Assembly (NCBI GenBank): GCA_910584065.1
Contig: CAJTZN010000012.1
Location: forward strand, 7,923-71,922
DNA from: an uncultured Eubacterium sp.
GTDB lineage: Bacteria > Bacillota > Clostridia > Lachnospirales > Lachnospiraceae
Direction: 5' to 3'
DNA length: 64,000 nt
A program made the position numbers and the translations under genes. Shown here piece after piece: positions 44,433 through 52,414 of this stretch; position 1 is the first letter of the stretch, and each line of letters begins with the position of its first letter. The notes under the pieces are model-generated. The model was not told the origin of the DNA. It did not search any database and worked only from the letters and a program-made list of their open reading frames with translations.

Positions 44433-44457
44433 AAGGCGCCCTGCAGGGGCGCCTTTT
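44433..44457. terminator. terminator between the DUF6142 gene and the convergent AP2 gene
   Basis: AAGGCGCCC (44433-44441) and GGGCGCCTT (44447-44455) form a 9-bp stem with a 5-nt loop, with TT after. A further AAGGCGC-like unit near 44475 may serve the opposite strand. Confidence 0.75.
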
Positions 44458-44505
44458 GCTCTTTATCATGCGCCTTCGGCGCCCTGCCATTCCGTAATGC
44501 GCCGT

Positions 44506-45330
44506 TCATTCTTTCGGCTCGAGTGTCTGGATCCGTTTGGATATTTTTATTTTCTTAAAACATTCTTTATACTCCTCGCTGGATAGTTCTTCGAGGTAAT
44601 TCACGGGAAACCGCTTGTCATATCCTTTGCGGATCAGGGTGGAGGCGGCTTTGTTATAGGCGACGGCCGCTTCGGTTTCGGTTTCATAGCGGCCGACGAT
44701 GAACTCACCCCGCAGATGGATCCTCGTCTCATAAATCATTTTTCCCTTGTGCTGTTTGCGCAATACGCCGTGATAGCGGTTGATGATTTCAATATTTTCA
44801 TAACGGAAGTCCCGTTTGTCCCCGTTGACGAACAGAAAATCCCGTCCGGCGACACCGTAATTTTTAATCCCGTAGCGGGACAGGATATTGATCTGCATGC
44901 CGTAATCGCTGACGAACAGATGACCGCCGCGGCGTATGATCGAATGGGTGGAATAGTAAAACAGGTCGTCTATATCGAAAATGTAGTAATCGTCGGGGGC
45001 AAAATAGTAGTGAAAATAATTTTTCCGCATATAGATCGGTGTTTTGATGTAAATCCCGTTGTCGCGGAAATTGATGAGAGTCACCCATTTCGGAAAAGGG
45101 AGCGCGGGGGAGCGGTGTTTGACGTTTTCATCTTTGAGAGAGGGGGGGAGATAGGAATCCAGGGAGCGGCAGGGGTCGTGAAGAATGCCGTCCGCTTCGG
45201 CGTATGCGCGCGCGGCGGCCGTTTCGGTCGGGAAACTTCCCAGGCTGATATGTTTGTTTTGGAAGGTGATAGAACTGCGGTAATAGGGAGTCCCGTCCTT
45301 TTTTGTGGCGGCATACACACCTTTTTTCAT
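44506..45330 (-). CDS. AP2-domain DNA-binding protein with HNH-like core
   Basis: Two AP2-type domains flank a central region in this 274-residue protein: KKGVYAATKKDGTPYYRSSI with ISLGSFPTETAAARAYAEAD at the N-terminus, and YETRIHLRGEFIVGRYETE, TEAAVAYNKAAS at the C-terminus. The middle (about residues 80-200) has VNGDKRDFRYENIEII, which resembles the end of an HNH homing-endonuclease fold. AP2-HNH combinations are typical of mobile homing nucleases, but this gene stands alone with its own promoter and might be a domesticated regulator. The frame is open 60 codons upstream, but ATG 45330 matches the AP2 start. Catalytic competence is unclear. Confidence 0.75.
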   Translation of the reverse strand: MKKGVYAATKKDGTPYYRSSITFQNKHISLGSFPTETAAARAYAEADGILHDPCRSLDSYLPPSLKDENVKHRSPALPFPKWVTLINFRDNGIYIKTPIYMRKNYFHYYFAPDDYYIFDIDDLFYYSTHSIIRRGGHLFVSDYGMQINILSRYGIKNYGVAGRDFLFVNGDKRDFRYENIEIINRYHGVLRKQHKGKMIYETRIHLRGEFIVGRYETETEAAVAYNKAASTLIRKGYDKRFPVNYLEELSSEEYKECFKKIKISKRIQTLEPKE

Positions 45331-45392
45331 TTTGTTCCACCATCCTTTTTGTATGTTGTCTGCGTATGGACTTTTGCCCGTGCCCTGTTTGA

Positions 45393-45421
45393 AGTATAAC
45401 AAAAAAACAGGCTGGACACAA
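45393..45421 (-). promoter_or_regulatory. promoter of the AP2 gene (minus strand)
   Basis: Read on the minus strand, TTGTGT (45421-45416), a 17-bp spacer and TATACT (45398-45393), about 60 bp before the AP2 start. Confidence 0.6.
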
Positions 45422-45432
45422 GAGAAAACTTG

Positions 45433-45461
45433 TTGCTTTAGGGGTAAAGATATGATAAAAT
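45433..45461 (+). promoter_or_regulatory. promoter of the vWA surface-protein gene
   Basis: TTGCTT (45433-45438), 17-bp spacer, TAAAAT (45456-45461), about 80 bp before the start; back-to-back with the AP2 promoter. Confidence 0.55.
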
Positions 45462-45542
45462 AAAGAGTAACGAATCTACATATGAAAAAAATTTCAGGGA
45501 CAGAAATCATATTGTTTTTTTGGAAAGGTTCAGGTGAATATT

Positions 45543-48500
45543 ATGAGGAGAGTAAAAAGATCATTATCCATTGTTTTGGCACTATCTATGATGGTATCCT
45601 TGATAATGCCCGTGGCGCATGCTGGCGCAAAAGGGCGGGAAGATGGCCGGGAATCTGAAAAGGAACAGGGGGACGCAGCGGTTGCAGTTCTTGAACTGAG
45701 AGCAGGCGGGAGTGAGAAGTCATTAGGACAGGAGCAGTATGCAACGATTCCGGTAATAGAAGAGGAAACAGGATTTTCCCTGGATGACGGGGATTCCGTA
45801 GTCGGCATCAGGGCACTGGATGAGAACGGGGAGGTGCTCCGGGCAGGAAAAGATTATACGATAGAAACGCCGGAGGGAGATGGACTGGAGCCGACGGCAG
45901 CAGGAGATGGCGTGATCATCGGGAAAGAAGATGTTGTTCGGGATGGACTGAAGGTTGTCGATGCGTCAGGAGAAGAGGTGACAGAGCTTGTGTTCGTAAA
46001 CAAGCCGGAAGGGATCAATGAAGGTCCGATTGCCACCAGCACACCGGCCCCGGTATCTTTGGAGGTGACGCCTATTAGCAGTGACGCCGCCGTGAAGTTC
46101 GAGAATGGATCTATCATCTCAAATGGGATAAAACAGAAGTATTACCGTTTAAATGAAGCAAAAATCTGGGAACTTTATCATGTTGAGCTTACATATGAGG
46201 ATGGGACGAAATACACGAACAGCCTGTCACAGGCGGTAGAGGAGGGAAAAGTAAGTGCTGTAACGAACCAGAGCATATCCTATATATGGAGGGAAGGCGG
46301 CACATCCAATTTCCTTACCGTTTCCAGCGGAGCTGTTAGTAAGAGAGTTAATGTGCCGGTAAAAGGATGTTTTGCCGATCTGTATCCGGATAAGGAACTC
46401 GAAGAGGATACAGAGATGCCGGTTGAGTATCTGCCGGTGGAACCAACTAGCGGGACTTTAAAGTTCAAGCCAAAGAGTGATAAAACCTACCACTTTTATT
46501 CATCTGGTGATACGGATACCCTCGTATATGTATTTGACGAGTTCGGTAAATCGATCGCCTACGATGACGACGGTTACGATGATCACAATTTTCTGGCTTC
46601 GGTGGAGATGAATGCCGGAAAGACATATGTCATCCAAACACAGGTTTATGGAAATAAGGAAGGTTCTTTTTCCGTGACTGTAACGGGCAAAGATGAGGAA
46701 TTCGGCTATGGTTCTCTGAAAGGAAAAGATCTGACTGGTAAATATATCAATCTGGCGCTCATTGTCGATACGACAGGATCCATGGGCGGTATTATAAATA
46801 GCGTGAAAGAGACACTGAAAGAGTTTGTCGATGCGATCGCGGCCACGAACGCGACGCTCCGCATCTCCCTGATCGATTATAAGGATATTACTGCTGGAAA
46901 TGGTGGAGATCCGACTGTGCTGCACTATTCCCCGGAACTTTCGATCTGGTTTGAAAATGATGATGTGGAGGCGCTGAAAACGGAAATCGGCGGACTTAGA
47001 GCCACAGGGGGCGGCGATGGCCCGGAATCAGCGTTGGATGCGCTCGGGAACTTAATAGAGCCGGATGTTATGACTTTTAACAGTGCAGCGGCAAAATTTG
47101 CATTTCTCATCACGGATGCTAACTATAAAAATGAAAACACCCATGACCTGGAAAATATGAAGGAACTGATGCACAAGATCGTTGAAAAAGGCATCATTAC
47201 TTCGGTCATAACGCAAAAGGGAAATTATCAGTATTATCGCAAACTGGCTGCGGTGACGGAAGGGATACTCATCAATGTAGACAGTGACTTTTCGAATACG
47301 ATGGGCAGATTTGCGGCGAAGATCGTAGAGGATGCGGAGATTTATGAGGCCGATGAGGATATTGTACCCGTAAAGGGGATTGAACTGGGAGGGGACCTCA
47401 CAGTACCAGAAGGAAAGATCAAGAGCTTCAGGCCGGTATTTGATCCGGTCGATGCGTCTGAGCAGGGAGTTGTCTGGATGGTAGAGAACGAGGAAATTGC
47501 GGAGGTCTCTCCATATACGACAGATGGTGTCCTTGTCGTCCGCGGGAAAATAGGCGGGACGACAAAGATCATTGCCCGTTCGCTGGACGGCGGTTATGTG
47601 GCGGAATTCGATCTGACGATCCAAAAGACAGTTGTGACAGATAATAAAATGGAGAGCTGTGATATCGATTCGATCCTTGAGGAACTGGATAAACCGAAAG
47701 ATCCGAGCGTTGAAACGCCAGTGACCGATCTGGTCTATTACGGGGATGCCGAGCCAAAGGTAGAGGATGAGAAGCAGAAAGGCATTTACAGCCGTATCAT
47801 ACGGACAGAAAAGAGCATTACCTATGTGTTTGACGATGAGTACGGGGACCTTTTGTATGAGTGGAAGTTTGAGGGAGAAAGGCTCAGTGATTCGGACATC
47901 GCGGTAGATCTTGGAGCGACGATCGATGCGGAGTCTTCAAGCGTAGAAGAGGCAGCGATCGAGAAAGCCGGCCTTGACCCCTATACGGTCATAGATTTCT
48001 CCCACAGCGGCTCCCTGCCGGGGACGGCAACGGTTTCCGTAAAAGTGGGGGATAAATTCCCAGATGGCATATATGAATTGTATCATTATAACAAGACGAC
48101 GCATGAGTTGGAATTGTGTGAAGATACGGTAGTGAAAGTAGCAGGAGGCGTTGCCCGGTTTGATATTTCACACTGTTCTTCCTATGTGATCGGGAAAAAG
48201 GAAATGGTACCGACACCAGAGCCAACGCCGGTCGTGACGCCGACGCCTGTACCGACAGCGCCTCCGACGCCAGAACCGACAGTGAACCCGACGGCAGTGC
48301 CTACGGTGGAACCGACGGCACAACCGACGGCAAAGCCAACGGATACACCGACGGAAGCGCCGACAGCGGAACCGACGGCAGAACCAACAGCGAAACCGAC
48401 GGAAGCGCCGACAGCGAAACCGACGGCACAACCGACAGCGAAGCCGACGGATGCGCCAACGCCAGTACCGACCGATACACCGACATCCGCACCGACGGAT

Positions 48501-49013
48501 AAACCGACGGCGAAGCCTTCAGAAGCGCCGACAGCGGTACCGTCGGTATCCCCGGCACCGGCAGTCAGTGTTCCGGTAAAGGGTACGAGGATTTCGGATA
48601 AAAAGGCAGTGTATACAGTAAGTAAGGCCGGGGAAACTGGTGGGACGGTCACGTACACCAAACCGGTAAAGCGGAGTGTTACGGCAGTGACGATTCCGAA
48701 TACGGTGAAGATTAGCGGCATTACTTATAAAGTGACGGCGATCGCGTCCAACGCCTTTAAAAATTGTAAGAAGCTGAAGCGGATCACAATCGGGAAAAAT
48801 ATAACGAAGATCGGGGCAAAGGCATTTTACAAATGTACCAGGCTGGCCAAGATTACTGTAAAGACGAAAAAACTTGCCAGTAAAAAAGTTGGCAGCAAGG
48901 CTTTTCAGGGTATTTATAAGCAGGCAGTCATGAAACTGCCGAAAAACAAACGGAAAGCTTATATTAAACTGCTGCGCGCGAGGGGCTGCGGCGGTAAAGT
49001 GAAATTCAAATAA
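45543..49013 (+). CDS. secreted von Willebrand A-domain protein with Big2-like and C-terminal LRR_5 (BspA) domains
   Basis: The 1156-residue protein has a signal peptide (SLSIVLALSMMVSLIMPVAHA), a region of unknown beta domains (to about 390), a vWA domain with MIDAS-type DTTGSMGG near residue 407 and later TGGGDGPESALDAL, a Big2-like segment (about 610-690), a long Pro/Thr linker of PTAEPTAKPTDAP units (48200-48550) and a BspA-type LRR_5 module at the end (VTAIASNAFKNCKKLKRITI, GKNITKIGAKAFYKCTRLAK). vWA domains bind ligands through a metal ion, so an adhesin-like role is likely. ATG 45543 has AGGTGA five bases upstream; GTG 45534 is possible. Confidence 0.85.
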   Translation: MRRVKRSLSIVLALSMMVSLIMPVAHAGAKGREDGRESEKEQGDAAVAVLELRAGGSEKSLGQEQYATIPVIEEETGFSLDDGDSVVGIRALDENGEVLRAGKDYTIETPEGDGLEPTAAGDGVIIGKEDVVRDGLKVVDASGEEVTELVFVNKPEGINEGPIATSTPAPVSLEVTPISSDAAVKFENGSIISNGIKQKYYRLNEAKIWELYHVELTYEDGTKYTNSLSQAVEEGKVSAVTNQSISYIWREGGTSNFLTVSSGAVSKRVNVPVKGCFADLYPDKELEEDTEMPVEYLPVEPTSGTLKFKPKSDKTYHFYSSGDTDTLVYVFDEFGKSIAYDDDGYDDHNFLASVEMNAGKTYVIQTQVYGNKEGSFSVTVTGKDEEFGYGSLKGKDLTGKYINLALIVDTTGSMGGIINSVKETLKEFVDAIAATNATLRISLIDYKDITAGNGGDPTVLHYSPELSIWFENDDVEALKTEIGGLRATGGGDGPESALDALGNLIEPDVMTFNSAAAKFAFLITDANYKNENTHDLENMKELMHKIVEKGIITSVITQKGNYQYYRKLAAVTEGILINVDSDFSNTMGRFAAKIVEDAEIYEADEDIVPVKGIELGGDLTVPEGKIKSFRPVFDPVDASEQGVVWMVENEEIAEVSPYTTDGVLVVRGKIGGTTKIIARSLDGGYVAEFDLTIQKTVVTDNKMESCDIDSILEELDKPKDPSVETPVTDLVYYGDAEPKVEDEKQKGIYSRIIRTEKSITYVFDDEYGDLLYEWKFEGERLSDSDIAVDLGATIDAESSSVEEAAIEKAGLDPYTVIDFSHSGSLPGTATVSVKVGDKFPDGIYELYHYNKTTHELELCEDTVVKVAGGVARFDISHCSSYVIGKKEMVPTPEPTPVVTPTPVPTAPPTPEPTVNPTAVPTVEPTAQPTAKPTDTPTEAPTAEPTAEPTAKPTEAPTAKPTAQPTAKPTDAPTPVPTDTPTSAPTDKPTAKPSEAPTAVPSVSPAPAVSVPVKGTRISDKKAVYTVSKAGETGGTVTYTKPVKRSVTAVTIPNTVKISGITYKVTAIASNAFKNCKKLKRITIGKNITKIGAKAFYKCTRLAKITVKTKKLASKKVGSKAFQGIYKQAVMKLPKNKRKAYIKLLRARGCGGKVKFK
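48200..48550 (+). repeat. degenerate 12-bp Pro/Thr-linker repeats
   Basis: About 25 imperfect units of the type CCGACGGCAGAA/CCGACAGCGAAA encode TAEP, TAKP, TEAP and TDAP tetrapeptides. They form an extended stalk between the Big2-like and LRR_5 domains of the vWA protein. Confidence 0.85.
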
Positions 49014-49047
49014 GTGAGTAAGATAAAACTCCAGGAGGTATTTTTAA

Positions 49048-49872
49048 ATGGTAAACGAAAACATAAAAAATGTTGTGGATCTGGTGCCGTTGATCAGCCA
49101 GCTGTTTGAGTATGATGTGTATATCTCAGTTATGGATGAAGACAGTGTCGTTCAGGGGTATTACGTTCCCGAAGATGTTACGCCGAAATTGCACGTAGGG
49201 GATACTTTTCACGATCCGAGCGGTGCATTCCGTGATGTGATGCGGACAGGGCAGGCGAAGCACAATTTTCTGCCCAAAGAAGTGATGGGGGAGGCCTTTG
49301 AGGGCATCCTTGTACCGATCAAGGATGGCAGTAAGGTGGTAGGATGTATTGCGTGTACTCATTCCGCGGAAAAGAAGGAAGAGATGGCGGGTATTACCGT
49401 AAAATTCCAGGAGTCAATGAACACGATCAACACTTCGATCAAAACGGTTGTGGAAGGTATATCCAACCTGTCACAGATGATGGCTGGTATGAGTGAGATG
49501 ACAAATAATGTGGAAGGGGATGTGCACAATACGGTTGAAGTAGTCAATAAGATCAGCAGCAATGCGTCCCGTTCCAACATTCTGGCGCTCAATGCCTCGA
49601 TCGAGGCGGCGCGCAGCGGGGAGAATGGACGGGGATTTGCCGTCGTTGCCGACCAGATGGGGGAACTGGCAAAAGACAGTGGCAATTCAGCTACGGAGAT
49701 CAAATCTACGCTGAATACGATCACCGATCATTTATATTCGATCATCTCTTCCATTAAGGAAGCGAATGACGTGGCGAAAGAGCATTTGGAAAATGTCAAC
49801 ATGATCCAGAATACACTGGAAGAGACCCTCGTACTGGCTGGAAAGCTGGAAGAGGATATTCGAAATCAATAA
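49048..49872 (+). CDS. short soluble methyl-accepting chemotaxis-like protein
   Basis: The 274-residue protein has no membrane segment. Residues 1-110 form a small sensor-like alpha/beta domain (ISVMDEDSVVQGYYVPEDV, VGDTFHDPSGAF, GILVPIKDGSKVVGCIA), and 120-274 a shortened chemoreceptor signalling helix pair whose tip carries RSNILALNASIEAARSGENG and RGFAVVADQMGELAKDS. The tip binds CheA/CheW in full receptors, but long methylation helices are missing. No che genes are in the window. CCAGGAGG precedes ATG 49048. It sits between two secreted LRR_5 proteins and starts 34 bases after the first. Confidence 0.85.
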   Translation: MVNENIKNVVDLVPLISQLFEYDVYISVMDEDSVVQGYYVPEDVTPKLHVGDTFHDPSGAFRDVMRTGQAKHNFLPKEVMGEAFEGILVPIKDGSKVVGCIACTHSAEKKEEMAGITVKFQESMNTINTSIKTVVEGISNLSQMMAGMSEMTNNVEGDVHNTVEVVNKISSNASRSNILALNASIEAARSGENGRGFAVVADQMGELAKDSGNSATEIKSTLNTITDHLYSIISSIKEANDVAKEHLENVNMIQNTLEETLVLAGKLEEDIRNQ

Positions 49873-49896
49873 AAGATGAGAAAGGGGTTCAGTAAA

Positions 49897-52008
49897 ATGA
49901 ACAAGTTTATGAAGTGGTTATCACTGGCAGCGCTTGCGGTTGCTTTTTGCGGAAGCAGCCTGCTTTACAGTAAGCAGGCCGAGGCATCAAACCCATATCT
50001 GCCGCACTGGGAGCATATCCCGGACGGGGAGCCCAAGCTGTTTGAGGATCCGGATAATCCGGGGAAATACCGTGCCTATATTTACGGTTCCCATGACATC
50101 CGGAAGACGGAGTACTGCGGGGACAATCTGGTGCTCTGGTCCGCGCCGGCAGAGAACCTGAACGACTGGCGGTATGAGGGAGAGATTTTCCGGCATGAGG
50201 TTGACGGCGTAGGGGATATCTTTTATGCGCCGGACGTCGTGGAAACGAAGGACGCAGCGGGGAACAAAGTGTACTATCTGTACCCGAACAACCGTTCTTC
50301 GGGACGTTACGATATGATCGCGAAATCGAACAGCCCGAAAGGACCGTTTGAAGTATGTAACTGGAAAGAGGGCAGTACGACGGAGACGGAAGGCGTTCTC
50401 GGCTATGACGCCGCCCTGTTTGTGGATGATGATGGAAGAGCATATGGTTACTGGGGATTTGAGGGTTCTGAGATGGCAGAGCTGGATCCGAATACGATGT
50501 GTACGGTGAAAGAAGGCTGCAAAGTGCTGACAGAGGCAGATACCGGGATCGATAACAGTAAGACCGGAGATAATTTCCGCTTTTTCGAGGCATCCTCTAT
50601 ACGAAAAGTAGAAGATAAGTATGTGTTCATATACAGCCGAAAGACGAAAAACGGTGAGTTTGGAATGGGACCATCCAATTGTACGCTCGCTTATGCGTAT
50701 TCGGACACGCCGCTCGGGCCGTGGACGTATGGCGGTACGATCATCGACGCGCGCGCGAGGGAAAGAGATAAAGACGGAAATAATATTGCTTCCATGACGA
50801 CGGGAAATACGCACGGAAGTATTTTGGAAGTAAACGGCCAGTGGTATGTGTTCTACCACCGTTGTATTGATAACAGCCAGACACGCCGCCAGGGCGTCGT
50901 AGAGCCGATCGACGTACGTGTGACAGCGGACGGCAAGGTGGAGATCAAAGAGGCGGAAGTGACGTCGCAGGGATTTGAGATCAACGGCCTGAACCCGTAT
51001 AAGAAGCTGTCGGGAGGAAGCGCCTGCTATCTTACCGGTGGCGCGCAGGTTGCGTCACATTATGACGAGTGGAATCCGGGCAGTAATGTGTACCGTATCT
51101 CGAACGGCGCCGTCGTTGGCTATAAATACTTCAATTTTGATGCCGGAAGGGGAACGCGTACGAAAGATATGCTTGCGGTCTCCCTCATTCCGAAAGGGAA
51201 ACCGGTGACTATTCAGGTCATGCTCGACCGCCCTTGGGAAAGTGCTGGCGGCAAGCTGCTCGGTACGATCGAGATATCCGAATCGGATGATGTGAACGGC
51301 GTGATCAAGACGATCGATGTGGACGGCCTCAGTTCCCTGACAGGAAAGCACGCGCTGTTCTTCGTATTCAGTTCTTCCAAGCAGGGCGGCGTCTGCGAGC
51401 TGGAAGCGTTCCAGTTCGGAGAGGCAACCGTCACCGATGAAGACGAAGGGCAGGATCCGCCGCTTCCGTCGGAGACGCCGAATGTAACGCCGACAGCCGC
51501 ACCGGGCCAGAATCCGACAGCCGCGCCGCCGGCAAATGCCAGCCAGGCGCCGTCGGCCACGCAGGCTCCTTCTGGTACGGCCACGCCTGCCCCGAGTCCT
51601 GCTGCAAAAGTGGTAAAGGGCCAGACATATACATCGGGCAGTCTCGTGTACAAAGTGACAAATGTGGACAAAAAGACAGTCACGGTAACCAGAGCGAAAA
51701 CGAAAACGATGAAAACGATCAAAGTCCCGAATACGGTGACGATCGAAGGTGAAAAATTCCGTGTGACCGCGATCGGAAAATCCGCTTTTAAGGGATGCAA
51801 AAAGGCGACGAAGGCGACGATCGGTAAAAATGTAACGGAGATTGGAAGCCAGGCCTTTGCTTCGTGTAAGAAGCTGAAAACGATCACGATCAACTCGACG
51901 GTACTGAAAAAAGCAGGAAAGAATGCGTGCAAGGGAATCCACGCCAAAGCAAAACTAAAGGCGCCGAAAAAGAAACTTGCCGCATACAAAAAAATGCTAA
52001 AACTATAA
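49897..52008 (+). CDS. secreted GH43-type glycosidase with C-terminal LRR_5 (BspA) module
   Basis: The 703-residue protein has a signal peptide, a GH43-like five-bladed propeller (PDGEPKLFEDPDNPGKYRAY near residue 25; IFYAPDVVETKD near 105; FFEASSIRKVEDKYVFIYS near 225, giving the expected acidic residues), a beta-sandwich CBM6-like region (about 400-515), a Pro/Ala/Thr linker (about 520-565) and a LRR_5 module (VTAIGKSAFKGCKKATKATI, GSQAFASCKKLKTITI). The last module is closely similar to the end of the vWA protein, implying a shared surface-attachment role. ATG 49897 has GAAAGGGG upstream. Probable substrate: arabinose- or xylose-containing glycan. Confidence 0.88.
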   Translation: MNKFMKWLSLAALAVAFCGSSLLYSKQAEASNPYLPHWEHIPDGEPKLFEDPDNPGKYRAYIYGSHDIRKTEYCGDNLVLWSAPAENLNDWRYEGEIFRHEVDGVGDIFYAPDVVETKDAAGNKVYYLYPNNRSSGRYDMIAKSNSPKGPFEVCNWKEGSTTETEGVLGYDAALFVDDDGRAYGYWGFEGSEMAELDPNTMCTVKEGCKVLTEADTGIDNSKTGDNFRFFEASSIRKVEDKYVFIYSRKTKNGEFGMGPSNCTLAYAYSDTPLGPWTYGGTIIDARARERDKDGNNIASMTTGNTHGSILEVNGQWYVFYHRCIDNSQTRRQGVVEPIDVRVTADGKVEIKEAEVTSQGFEINGLNPYKKLSGGSACYLTGGAQVASHYDEWNPGSNVYRISNGAVVGYKYFNFDAGRGTRTKDMLAVSLIPKGKPVTIQVMLDRPWESAGGKLLGTIEISESDDVNGVIKTIDVDGLSSLTGKHALFFVFSSSKQGGVCELEAFQFGEATVTDEDEGQDPPLPSETPNVTPTAAPGQNPTAAPPANASQAPSATQAPSGTATPAPSPAAKVVKGQTYTSGSLVYKVTNVDKKTVTVTRAKTKTMKTIKVPNTVTIEGEKFRVTAIGKSAFKGCKKATKATIGKNVTEIGSQAFASCKKLKTITINSTVLKKAGKNACKGIHAKAKLKAPKKKLAAYKKMLKL

Positions 52009-52039
52009 AAAGCTAAAGCTATAAATAAGGCAGAGTTCT

Positions 52040-52105
52040 CTCCGTTCCTGTTTTATCCGGGTGAAGTTCGTATGGCATCCGGCGCGGACAGGGGCGGAGT
52101 TTTTA
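52040..52105 (+). terminator. terminator after the GH43-LRR gene
   Basis: CTCCGTTCCTGT (52040-52051) pairs with ACAGGGGCGGAG (52088-52099) with two G-U pairs; TTTTT follows. The 36-nt loop contains further self-complementary CCGG elements. Confidence 0.65.
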
Positions 52106-52159
52106 TGTGCAATTTTTTTCCAAAAAGCGCGGAAATTCGGGAACTGTCTGTGATGGTGA

Positions 52160-52189
52160 TTGACAACTGCAAAAGCATTGTGGTAATAT
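52160..52189 (+). promoter_or_regulatory. promoter of the icd leader transcript
   Basis: TTGACA (52160-52165), 18-bp spacer, TAATAT (52184-52189). It would give a leader of about 220 nt before icd. Confidence 0.6.
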
Positions 52190-52259
52190 ACTAAAGAAGC
52201 AGAGGGAAAACGTGTGTGCCAATGTGCTTTTTAATTTTAAACGCAGCAAGCAGAGAAGA

Positions 52260-52412
52260 AATGGAGGATAGTGTGAAAAATAAGCTTGATAGCTTATTTT
52301 TCACACGGCTATTTGTGCCGGAGCGTCACAAATAAGCCCTGATGGCAGACGAGAAATCGCCTTCGCGACTTTCTCGTCGCCCCGTCGCGTAAACGCTCCG
52401 GAATGGAGGATA
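52260..52412 (+). other. highly structured 132-bp insert in the icd leader, flanked by 11-bp direct repeats
   Basis: AATGGAGGATA occurs at 52260-52270 and again at 52402-52412, where it is the icd ribosome binding site. Between them lie three hairpins: a perfect 16-bp stem GTGTGAAAAATAAGCT/AGCTTATTTTTCACAC (52271-52306), GGCTATTTGTG/CACAAATAAGCC (about 52307-52338), and GACGAGAAATCGC/GCGACTTTCTCGTC (about 52347-52378). CCGGAGCGT (about 52318) also pairs with ACGCTCCGG near 52393-52401. It could be a MITE with target duplication or a structured regulatory RNA. Confidence 0.65.
52273..52335 (+). CDS. possible 20-codon leader peptide upstream of icd
   Basis: GTG 52273 lies four bases after an ATGGAGGATA Shine-Dalgarno identical to that of icd and opens a 20-codon frame (MKNKLDSLFFTRLFVPERHK) ending in TAA. 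The coding segment spans the first two hairpins, so ribosome movement could affect folding. The arrangement may be accidental, arising from the duplicated site. Confidence 0.3.
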   Translation: MKNKLDSLFFTRLFVPERHK

Positions 52413-52414
52413 AT

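Noticed and set aside
44716..45399. 227-codon plus-strand frame opposite the AP2 gene
   Set aside because: It has no ribosome binding site or recognisable domain. The minus-strand frame has AP2 motifs and a promoter.
48182..48721. Long minus-strand frame rich in Val/Gly/Ala repeats opposite the vWA protein
   Set aside because: It is the antisense reading of the Pro/Thr-linker repeats (12-bp period) and has no ribosome binding site or family match.
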